From CAUZEO01 sp963578625 (GTDB lineage: Bacteria; Verrucomicrobiota; Kiritimatiellia; SLOV01): DNA of 5,283 nt. The position numbers and the translations under genes are program-made. The stretch's first letter is position 1. Each line of letters begins with the position of its first letter. The stretch is taken from positions 1 through 5,283 of the forward strand of contig CAUZEO010000358.1 of assembly GCA_963578625.1 (NCBI GenBank). Direction: 5' to 3'. The notes below the pieces were generated by a model. That model worked only from the letters and a program-made list of their open reading frames with translations. It was not told the DNA's origin and ran no database searches. Shown piece by piece: positions 1 to 4,726 of this stretch.

Positions 1-3
1 TGC

Positions 4-444
4 ATGCAATTGTCGGCAGCCGTTGATTTTGTGGATACTTCTATGCAACGAACCTATGTGCGGGTATCTGGGACACCTGTGCTTCTTTGTGAAACACGAC
101 GTGAATGGCATGACCCTCGGACCCAGAAGTATTATCTTGAGACCGCAACTGTAGCACCGCCTGATAATGCTACGTTGACATATGATGGCACGAACCACTG
201 GGGCGTCAGCGCAACGCGGATTGATAGCCCACTCATTGTGGCTCATTCGCGCCTTGGCGACTGGAATGTGGGTATACGCTTTGATGACGCCCAGACAGTT
301 TCCAATAACGCAAAACCGTTTATGGCCTGTCTGCATTCTACACCAACAGCCGCCGTCATGCCGCCCGCCTCCATGGCAAGGTTTCACGGACAAATCGTTA
401 TTGTTCGCGGGGCGGTCGCAGACGTATTCGACGATTTTGGCTGA
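4..444 (+). CDS. Unrecognised protein, frameshifted before its membrane anchor; possibly 5'-partial
   Basis: I do not recognise this family. The frame is open from the window edge; the first ATG is at position 4, and with only three bases before it neither a ribosome binding site nor an upstream start can be judged, so the true N-terminus may lie outside. The 146 residues have no signal peptide or membrane helix. They look like a soluble, beta-rich domain, with a charged stretch CETRREWHDP near residues 29-38 and alternating polar/hydrophobic strands after it. The frame ends at TGA 442-444 directly after a TTTT run. Reading one base back at that run turns the end VFDDFG-stop into VFDDFWLTDRQIVSE and continues to a transmembrane helix ending at 635. 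I infer that this is the extracytoplasmic or cytosolic domain of a tail-anchored protein of about 210 residues or more whose reading frame has been broken. Function unknown. Confidence 0.55.
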   Translation: MQLSAAVDFVDTSMQRTYVRVSGTPVLLCETRREWHDPRTQKYYLETATVAPPDNATLTYDGTNHWGVSATRIDSPLIVAHSRLGDWNVGIRFDDAQTVSNNAKPFMACLHSTPTAAVMPPASMARFHGQIVIVRGAVADVFDDFG

Positions 445-635
445 CAGATCGGCAAATCGTATCAGAGACCGTGAATGGCGGATTGGGCACAGGCCCGTGG
501 CGGGTAATGTGGACGGTCGTGAGCAAGCAACGGGCCGGTGCCAACCACCATTCCACCATTCTCACGATTCTTTTGTTGCTGGCCCCCGCAGTTCTCTTAC
601 TCATGTGGATACGTAGTGACAATGACAAGTCTTAA
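438..635 (+). pseudogene. Detached C-terminal tail with transmembrane helix of the preceding gene
   Basis: This is a coding-like continuation in the third frame of the plus strand, ending at TAA 633-635. It begins W-LTDRQIVSETVNGG, has a Trp-containing stretch (GPWRVMWTVVSKQR) and a strongly hydrophobic helix (TILTILLLLAPAVLLLMW), and closes with a charged tail RSDNDKS. Such a helix with basic residues on its N-terminal side and a short polar end is typical of a C-terminal membrane anchor. It joins smoothly to the frame ending at 444 if one T is added to (or re-read in) the run at 435-438. The alternative is an independent small membrane protein of 42 residues from ATG 507, but no Shine-Dalgarno sequence precedes that codon, and coding character is visible upstream of it. 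I favour one gene split by a single-base deletion or sequencing error. Confidence 0.5.
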
Positions 636-889
636 CCCGGATCCGCACCCGCCTCCGCGTTGCGGCCTTCGGAAAAAGGGCTTCACGCGTCAGTGGGGCG
701 GAATGGTTGAAATTTAGGTCGCGGCCAGGGTGCTACGCTCGCGGACCGCCGCTTCCATCTGGGCAATGCTGGACGCGATGCCTTTGGTCGCCTTGTTTGA
801 TACCGGCCTCAAGTGTGTATTCAGCGGCTCAATTTAACGTGGAGAGAGGTTAAGAGTTTCGAGCCTCGGAATTAACATGTGATAAATCG

Positions 890-965
890 GTGACCGCCTT
901 GGGATGGAGTAAACTGCGGAGCAACCCAGCAGGAGGAGTTTCCAGAAACGCACCAAGGCGGCCAC
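890..965. repeat. Imperfect 13-bp inverted repeat with 50-nt spacer
   Basis: The arms are GTGACCGCCTTGG (890-902) and CCAAGGCGGCCAC (953-965), complementary at 12 of 13 positions, with the single mismatch at 893/962. Inside the spacer lies a second small dyad, GTTTC-CA-GAAAC (938-949). As RNA from either strand the region could fold into a long hairpin with an inner stem. It lies between two convergent genes, where bidirectional terminators or REP-like elements are often found, but no T tract follows either arm, so I call it only an inverted repeat. Confidence 0.5.
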
Positions 966-1104
966 TTAGACTCATATTCACCCTACCCTCGCCCCGCCGA
1001 AAATCAACAATTCTATTGATAAAAATTATGGTTCGAGATATCGGGGAAACCCTGATGCCATGAAGCCGCTTACCACAAGTAGGCTCAACCAGACGACTTG
1101 GAAT

Positions 1105-1120
1105 GAAATCCACAGATTTC
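1105..1120 (-). terminator. Possible stem-loop just after aspC stop codon
   Basis: A perfect 6-bp dyad, GAAATC-CACA-GATTTC, starts four bases beyond the TAG stop (1125-1127) of the minus-strand aminotransferase. It would form a six-pair, four-base-loop hairpin at the 3' end of the transcript. The stem is AT-rich and no U run follows, so it is a poor intrinsic terminator. It could instead be a 3'-end protective hairpin or chance. Confidence 0.2.
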
Positions 1121-1124
1121 GCCG

Positions 1125-2318
1125 CTAATTCAGTACCTCGGCAACCGAGTCGCATAGATATTCGATATTCTTCGAGGTAATGCCCGCCACATTGATCCGT
1201 CCGTCACCTACGACATAAATGCTCTTTTCGTCACGCAGGCGCTGCACCTGGTCTTTCCGCAATCCGCTGAAAGAGAACATGCCCCGCTGTTTCACGATGA
1301 AGGAGAAATCGCGTTCGACTCCGCGGGATTTCAACCCTTCGGCCATCGCCACTCTCATTGAATGAATCCTTTCCCGCATCTGTGCCACCTCCTCACTCCA
1401 AAGCAAACGCAGCGAATCGTCCTGAAGGACCGAGACCACGATCGCTCCCCCGTGAGACGGCGGGTTCGAATAATTACGGCGAACAAGAGTTTTCAAATGG
1501 CTGAAGGCAGCACTCGCTTCGTCGGCCGTTTTTCCGACCATCGTCAGCGCACCCGTTCGCTCGGAATAGAGGCCGAAATTTTTCGAGAATGAACTCGCGA
1601 TGAACATTTCAATGCCGGCGTCGAGGAAAGGAAGCAGGGGCGCGGCATCCTCTTGAAGGCCGTCGGCGAATCCCTGGTAAGCAAAATCCAGAAACGGTAT
1701 CCATCGTTTCTCGGCAGCCAGCGTCGCCACCATGTTCCACTGCTTCGCATTCAGGTCGACGCCCGTCGGATTATGGCAGCACACGTGCAGTAGAACGACA
1801 TCCCCAGCCGGTATCTTCTCAAGAACCTCGTGCATTCCCTCCCAGTCGATACCCATGGTGTCCGAGTTGTAATAGGGGTACTCCGCGATCTCGATGCCCG
1901 CATTCGAAAAAATTCCCTTGTGATTTGCCCAGGTGGGTTTGCTGACCCAGATTTTCGCATCCGGAGACAACTGATGGATCGTGTCTCCTCCCACGCGAAG
2001 ACCGCCGGTTCCACCGGGACTGTGCGCGGTCAATGCCCGGCCGCTGCCGAGGATGTCGTGGTTTTCGCCGAACAAAATACTTTGCACCTGTTTCCCATAT
2101 TCGGGAGAACCATTGATTGGCAGGTACGACTTCGAAGTCTCTTCCTTCTCGAGCCGCGCCTCTGCCTCCTTCACGCATTTCAGGATCGGTGTATGCCCGT
2201 TGTCGTCCTTGTACACACCAACGCCAAGATTGATCTTCGAAGTGCTGGTATCATTCTTGAATGCCTCGGTAAGACCAAGAATCGCGTCCGGCGGAGCCGG
2301 TGTTATTTGTTCAAACAT
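1125..2318 (-). CDS. aspC: Aspartate/aromatic aminotransferase, AspC type (class I PLP enzyme)
   Basis: This cytosolic PLP enzyme moves the amino group between aspartate (often also aromatic amino acids) and 2-oxoglutarate, linking oxaloacetate to amino-acid synthesis. The 397 residues align almost without gaps to E. coli AspC (396). The PLP-binding lysine is K246 in ASSFSKNFGLY. The other cofactor contacts are N183 in CCHNPTG, D211 and Y214 in DFAYQGF, R254 and W130. The two substrate-carboxylate arginines are present: R280 in LVRRNYSNPP and R374 in GDGRINVAG, so dicarboxylic substrates are expected. FGLY after the lysine matches AspC rather than TyrB (FSLY), though aromatic activity cannot be excluded. 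The start is well supported: GAGG (complement of 2324-2327) stands five bases before ATG. The gene is monocistronic in this view, divergent from the TRAP genes and convergent with the gene on its 3' side. Confidence 0.95.
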   Translation of the reverse strand: MFEQITPAPPDAILGLTEAFKNDTSTSKINLGVGVYKDDNGHTPILKCVKEAEARLEKEETSKSYLPINGSPEYGKQVQSILFGENHDILGSGRALTAHSPGGTGGLRVGGDTIHQLSPDAKIWVSKPTWANHKGIFSNAGIEIAEYPYYNSDTMGIDWEGMHEVLEKIPAGDVVLLHVCCHNPTGVDLNAKQWNMVATLAAEKRWIPFLDFAYQGFADGLQEDAAPLLPFLDAGIEMFIASSFSKNFGLYSERTGALTMVGKTADEASAAFSHLKTLVRRNYSNPPSHGGAIVVSVLQDDSLRLLWSEEVAQMRERIHSMRVAMAEGLKSRGVERDFSFIVKQRGMFSFSGLRKDQVQRLRDEKSIYVVGDGRINVAGITSKNIEYLCDSVAEVLN

Positions 2319-2321
2319 TTA

Positions 2322-2327
2322 TTCCTC
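2322..2327 (-). promoter_or_regulatory. Ribosome binding site of aspC
   Basis: On the minus strand the sequence is GAGGAATAA followed by ATG. The GAGG core is five bases from the start codon, which fixes 2318 as the start of the aminotransferase. Confidence 0.7.
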
Positions 2328-2390
2328 ATGGGGTGTTGGATCGTGTCAAAAGCTTCCCGGTACTCTAGTTGATGTGACATCGAAAGCCGG

Positions 2391-2418
2391 ATCGTACGCA
2401 GGAATTGAAAAAATTCAA
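2391..2418 (-). promoter_or_regulatory. Candidate sigma-70-type promoter for aspC
   Basis: On the minus strand a -35-like TTGAAT (complement of 2413-2418) and a -10-like TACGAT (complement of 2391-2396) are separated by 16 bases, each matching the consensus at four of six positions. They lie about 70 bases upstream of the aspC start. The -35 box is part of a small dyad, TTGAA-AAAA-TTCAA (2405-2418), which could also be a regulator site. This is an inference from consensus matching only. Confidence 0.3.
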
Positions 2419-2581
2419 CACCGGAAACAACGGACTCTCCAGGACATATGGCGGATGCCGGGGCTGGGGTGGGGCTCAGAAACGACTTGAGGCTCCGGTT
2501 GTGGTTCCCACGGATGCCGAGGATTCGGTGCGTAATTATTGGAGGGTCGCAGTGATAAATTTCGTAAAGTATGGATTTAGT

Positions 2582-2593
2582 GATCCATGGATC
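2582..2593. repeat. Perfect 12-bp palindrome at the centre of the repeat element
   Basis: GATCCATGGATC is its own reverse complement. Its left half can instead pair with ATGGAT at 2571-2576 (six pairs, six-base loop), and AATTTC 2558-2563 can pair with GAAATT 2596-2601 around both. The core can therefore adopt alternative hairpins. It lies in the AT-rich middle of the inverted repeat. Two more small dyads follow: GGAGA-GAA-TCTCC (2625-2637) and the perfect palindrome GTACATGTAC (2641-2650). Confidence 0.55.
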
Positions 2594-2668
2594 GTGAAAT
2601 TCGCTGACGGATTTTGATGGCCAAGGAGAGAATCTCCACCGTACATGTACTCGCAACATCTCCGCCTT

Positions 2669-2744
2669 GGGAACCGATCCCCAACCTCGGCATTCACGGT
2701 ACCGGCATCCCATCCGTGGGAACCCAATCGCAACCCCGGCATCC
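2669..2744 (+). repeat. Two degenerate direct copies of a 27-bp unit, 49-bp period
   Basis: Positions 2669-2695 and 2718-2744 match at 21 of 27 positions without gaps. Both begin GGGAACC, have a middle CAACC and end in CGGCAT plus two bases. The same unit is recognisable in reverse orientation in the left arm (around 2452-2476 and 2503-2522). The unit therefore exists in several copies in both orientations, which supports a repeat family rather than a unique regulatory hairpin. Confidence 0.6.
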
Positions 2745-2802
2745 GCAGATCGGCTTTAAGATTGCCAATTGTCCCGTAATCCCGATGATTTCACCTGCGA
2801 TG

Positions 2803-3354
2803 ATGAAGGCACTGGATCGATTTTCGGCGAGAGTTGACTGGTTCAGCGAGCGACTGGGTCGGGTCGTCTGTTGGCTGATCCTCGCGATGGTGCTGATCGC
2901 GTCCTACAATACTGTAGCGAGATATTCAGGCCGGTATCTCGGGATCAACCTGACTTCCAATGCGTTGCTTGAATTGCAGTGGTATCTCTTCAGCGTCGTA
3001 TTCCTTTTAGGAGGCGCCTACGCTCTCAAACGCAACGCGCACGTGCGAGTCGACGTCATCTTCGAGCGGTTGAGCCCGAAGGCCCGGGCATCGATCAACC
3101 TGGCCGGAACATTTCTTTTCCTCATTCCATTCTCCTGCATGATGTTGTGGGCCACTTGGGGCTCGGTCGCGTCCTCCTGGGCAATTATGGAGCAGTCCTC
3201 CGATCCCGATGGCCTGCCCAGGTACCCGGTGAAGACCTTGATCCCGATTGCTTTCATCCTCCTGATCTTTCAGGGGCTGTCGGAAGCCGTGAAGCAGGTT
3301 CGGGTTTTTCGCGGAAAAGAGGATTCTTCGGTCGCTAAGAAGGACAGTATATGA
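2803..3354 (+). CDS. TRAP transporter small permease subunit (DctQ-type, FcbT2-like)
   Basis: This is the small inner-membrane subunit of a tripartite ATP-independent periplasmic (TRAP) transporter, the partner of the large permease encoded next. From ATG 2803 it has 183 residues, normal for the family, with four hydrophobic helices near residues 20-42, 55-75, 97-120 and 143-164. The family hallmark is clear in helix two and the loop after it: LQWYLFSVVFLLGGAYALKR followed by NAHVRVDV (58-85). The stretch SSDPDGLPRYPVKTLIP (132-148) before helix four is typical of the mannitol/chloroaromatic branch (FcbT2, TakQ-like). The start is uncertain: the frame is open upstream to ATG 2614, but those residues are translated repeat sequence. 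ATGs at 2785, 2800 and 2803 all lack a good Shine-Dalgarno sequence; 2803 gives the usual MKALDRFSARVDW-type N-terminus. The 3' end overlaps the next gene by ATGA, so the two are translationally coupled. Confidence 0.9.
   Translation: MKALDRFSARVDWFSERLGRVVCWLILAMVLIASYNTVARYSGRYLGINLTSNALLELQWYLFSVVFLLGGAYALKRNAHVRVDVIFERLSPKARASINLAGTFLFLIPFSCMMLWATWGSVASSWAIMEQSSDPDGLPRYPVKTLIPIAFILLIFQGLSEAVKQVRVFRGKEDSSVAKKDSI
3340..3344 (+). promoter_or_regulatory. Ribosome binding site of the large TRAP subunit gene
   Basis: AAGGA lies six bases before ATG 3351, within the end of the small-subunit gene. This fixes the start of the large subunit at the ATGA overlap. Confidence 0.6.
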
Positions 3355-4673
3355 ACGGGAGTGAGTTCATCGCGCCGCTGATGTTCGGGACGGTTCTGCT
3401 CTTCATTTTCTCCGGCTATCCAGTCGCATTTTCTCTCGGCGGTGTTTCGTTGATCTTCGCCTGTGTCGGCGTGCAGATGGGGTATTTCGACTGGGCATTT
3501 CTCTACTCCATGCCTGAGCGGGTCTTCGGGATCATGTCCAACTATGTTCTGCTCGCGGTGCCTTTTTTCATTTTCATGGGCACGATGCTCGAGAAATCCC
3601 GGCTCGCAGAGGACCTGCTCAAAACCATCGGCATATTGTTTGGTCCCGCGCGGGGCGGACTGGCCCTGTCCGTTGTTTTCGTGGGTGCGCTACTGGCCGC
3701 GGCCACCGGGGTCATCGGCGCGTCGGTCGTTGCCATGGGCCTGATTTCACTGCCGGTGATGATGCAGTTCGGCTACTCCAAAACGCTTTCGACGGGTGTC
3801 ATTGCGGCGTCCGGGACCCTGGGGCAAATCATCCCGCCCAGCGTGGTTCTGGTGGTGCTCGCCGATCAGCTCGGCGTATCCGTCGGCGATCTTTTCGTCG
3901 GATCACTGACCCCCGGGATCATACTGGCCGCGATGTACGCCATCTATGTAGCCGGCGTCGCCTGGCTTCGCCCCGCTGCCGCCCCCGCCCTGCCCCGCGA
4001 AGTGTGGAAAATTCCCCTGCCCCAACTCCTGCGTCAAGTGCTCCTGGTCATGCTGCCGCCGCTGATCCTCATCCTGGTCGTGCTAGGCAGTATTTTTTCC
4101 GGGATTGCCACACCGACCGAGGCGGGTGCCCTCGGAGCGCTGGGTTCGATCCTGATTGCCGGGTGCTCCAAACGTCTCACCCTGCAAAGCCTGCGCGAAA
4201 CCATGGAGAGCACCGCGCGACTGACCACGATGGTGGTTTTCCTCCTCATCGGCTCTACCGCATTTGCCCTCGTATTCCGGGGGCTCTTCGGCGACATCTG
4301 GATCGAGAACCTAATGACGAACCTCCCCGGAGGCAGGTTCGGAGCCCTCGTCGCGGCGAACCTGTTGATTTTTGTGCTGGGGTTCTTCATCGATTTTTTC
4401 GAAATCGCTTTCATCGTCATCCCCCTGCTGGCACCGGTATTGGTTAAAATGGATGTCGACCTGGTGTGGTTCGGAGTGATGGTCGGGATGAACCTGCAGA
4501 CTTCCTTTCTCACCCCTCCATTCGGATTCGCCTTGTTTTACCTGCGCGGGGTCACGCCGAAGGGGATCAAAACCACAGATATCTACAAAGGCGTGGTGCC
4601 GTTTATCATTATCCAGATTATCGGACTGTGCCTACTCTTCGCATTCCCGGAAATTGTGACTTGGCTGCTATAG
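3351..4673 (+). CDS. TRAP transporter large permease subunit (DctM-type, FcbT3-like)
   Basis: This is the large, ion-coupled transport subunit of the TRAP importer in the inner membrane. With its small partner and a periplasmic binding protein it takes up organic acids using a sodium or proton gradient. It has 440 residues, full length, hydrophobic almost throughout (roughly a dozen helices). Family motifs in order: TGFPVAF-type SGYPVAFSLGG (21-31), MSNYVLLAVPFFIFMG (62-77), RGGLALSVVFVGALLAA (101-117), ASGTLGQIIPPS (153-164), GIATPTEAGALGALG (251-265), GFFIDFFEIAFIVIPLLAP (344-362) and NLQTSFLTPPFGFALFYLRG (381-400). The repeated Gly/Thr/Pro signatures SGTLGQIIPPS and NLQTSFLTPP lie in the two inverted structural halves. 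The wording of these motifs matches the mannitol/chloroaromatic (FcbT3) branch; the substrate cannot be read from the permease. No frameshift or missing motif is seen. It follows the small subunit by a 4-base overlap. Confidence 0.95.
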   Translation: MNGSEFIAPLMFGTVLLFIFSGYPVAFSLGGVSLIFACVGVQMGYFDWAFLYSMPERVFGIMSNYVLLAVPFFIFMGTMLEKSRLAEDLLKTIGILFGPARGGLALSVVFVGALLAAATGVIGASVVAMGLISLPVMMQFGYSKTLSTGVIAASGTLGQIIPPSVVLVVLADQLGVSVGDLFVGSLTPGIILAAMYAIYVAGVAWLRPAAAPALPREVWKIPLPQLLRQVLLVMLPPLILILVVLGSIFSGIATPTEAGALGALGSILIAGCSKRLTLQSLRETMESTARLTTMVVFLLIGSTAFALVFRGLFGDIWIENLMTNLPGGRFGALVAANLLIFVLGFFIDFFEIAFIVIPLLAPVLVKMDVDLVWFGVMVGMNLQTSFLTPPFGFALFYLRGVTPKGIKTTDIYKGVVPFIIIQIIGLCLLFAFPEIVTWLL

Positions 4674-4683
4674 CAATCGGATT

Positions 4684-4711
4684 TTGCATTCGCACCTGAT
4701 CAAGCTATATT
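4684..4711 (+). promoter_or_regulatory. Candidate promoter of the FG-GAP protein gene
   Basis: A -35-like TTGCAT (4684-4689, three of six) is followed after 16 bases by a good -10 box TATATT (4706-4711, five of six). A transcript would start near 4718, only about ten bases before ATG 4727, giving a very short leader. That fits the lack of a strong Shine-Dalgarno sequence there. The promoter would uncouple this gene from the TRAP operon, although no terminator is visible in the 53-base gap. Confidence 0.35.
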
Positions 4712-4726
4712 GACGAGCCTGAGATC

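Larger units (their letters stand above)
636..1124. other. Convergent intergenic region without a convincing gene
   Basis: This 489-base stretch separates two convergent genes. No open frame here has family-like features. The only coding-like patch is on the minus strand at 830-714: about 39 codons (including SNKATKGIASSIAQMEAAV) that read like an amphipathic helix and end in TAA. It has no start codon and is closed by a stop just upstream, so at most it is a gene remnant. The stretch also holds the inverted repeat at 890-965 and a short AT-rich dyad, ATCAA/TTGAT, at 1003-1007/1016-1020. No strong rho-independent terminator (GC stem followed by a T run) is visible for either flanking gene. 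Confidence 0.6.
2451..2746. repeat. Composite inverted-repeat element of about 300 bp (MITE- or REP-cluster-like)
   Basis: Three exact complementary pairs occur in mirrored order. GCGGATGCCGGGG at 2451-2463 pairs with CCCCGGCATCCGC at 2734-2746 (13/13). GGTTCCCACGGATG at 2503-2516 pairs with CATCCGTGGGAACC at 2711-2724 (14/14). ATGCCGAGG at 2514-2522 pairs with CCTCGGCAT at 2685-2693 (9/9). The pair centres differ (about 2598, 2613 and 2603), so the arms have small insertions relative to each other. The 13-bp outermost pair would be the terminal repeats of a miniature element; no target-site duplication is evident at its ends. No transposase frame is present. It could be a non-autonomous mobile element or a cluster of REP-like units; the sequence alone does not decide. 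Confidence 0.65.
2319..2802. other. Divergent intergenic region between aspC and TRAP genes
   Basis: This stretch of about 484 bases has the aspC leader and candidate promoter at its left end, and the repeat cluster 2451-2746 filling most of the rest. I see no real gene: the open frames crossing it on both strands are translations of the repeats. The core around 2530-2610 is clearly more AT-rich than the flanking genes. I found no convincing -35/-10 pair for the plus-strand transporter genes in the bases between the repeats and the first ATG. Confidence 0.65.

Noticed and set aside
433..444. Programmed -1 ribosomal frameshift
   Set aside because: There is no X-XXY-YYZ slippery heptamer in the right frame and I see no strong stem or pseudoknot just downstream. 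A simple indel in the T run explains it better.
894..904. 11-base match between 894-904 and 2662-2672, hinting at one repeat family in both intergenic regions
   Set aside because: A match of this length is expected by chance in a window of this size, and the flanking bases do not align.
850..1155. Minus-strand open frame of 101 codons
   Set aside because: It overlaps the 3' end of aspC in another frame, has no ribosome binding site, and its translation has no domain-like pattern.
2344..2349. Perfect -35 box TTGACA on the minus strand just before aspC
   Set aside because: With normal spacing the -10 box would fall on the ribosome binding site and start codon, and no TATAAT-like sequence is there.
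1830..2490. Plus-strand open frames opposite the aspC 5' half (1830-2372 and 1981-2490)
   Set aside because: They are antisense shadows of a confidently identified gene. The Cys/Arg-rich translations match no family.
2303..2742. Minus-strand open frames across the repeat cluster
   Set aside because: Their translations (for example the LGSHGWDAGT-like segment) come from the repeat units and stop or change frame with them.
2451..2746. CRISPR array
   Set aside because: The repeats are degenerate, occur in both orientations and have no regular unique spacers. No cas genes are present.
4004..4513. Open frames on both strands inside the large TRAP subunit gene
   Set aside because: Arg/Pro-rich shadows of a highly biased GC-rich gene with unbroken family motifs in its own frame.
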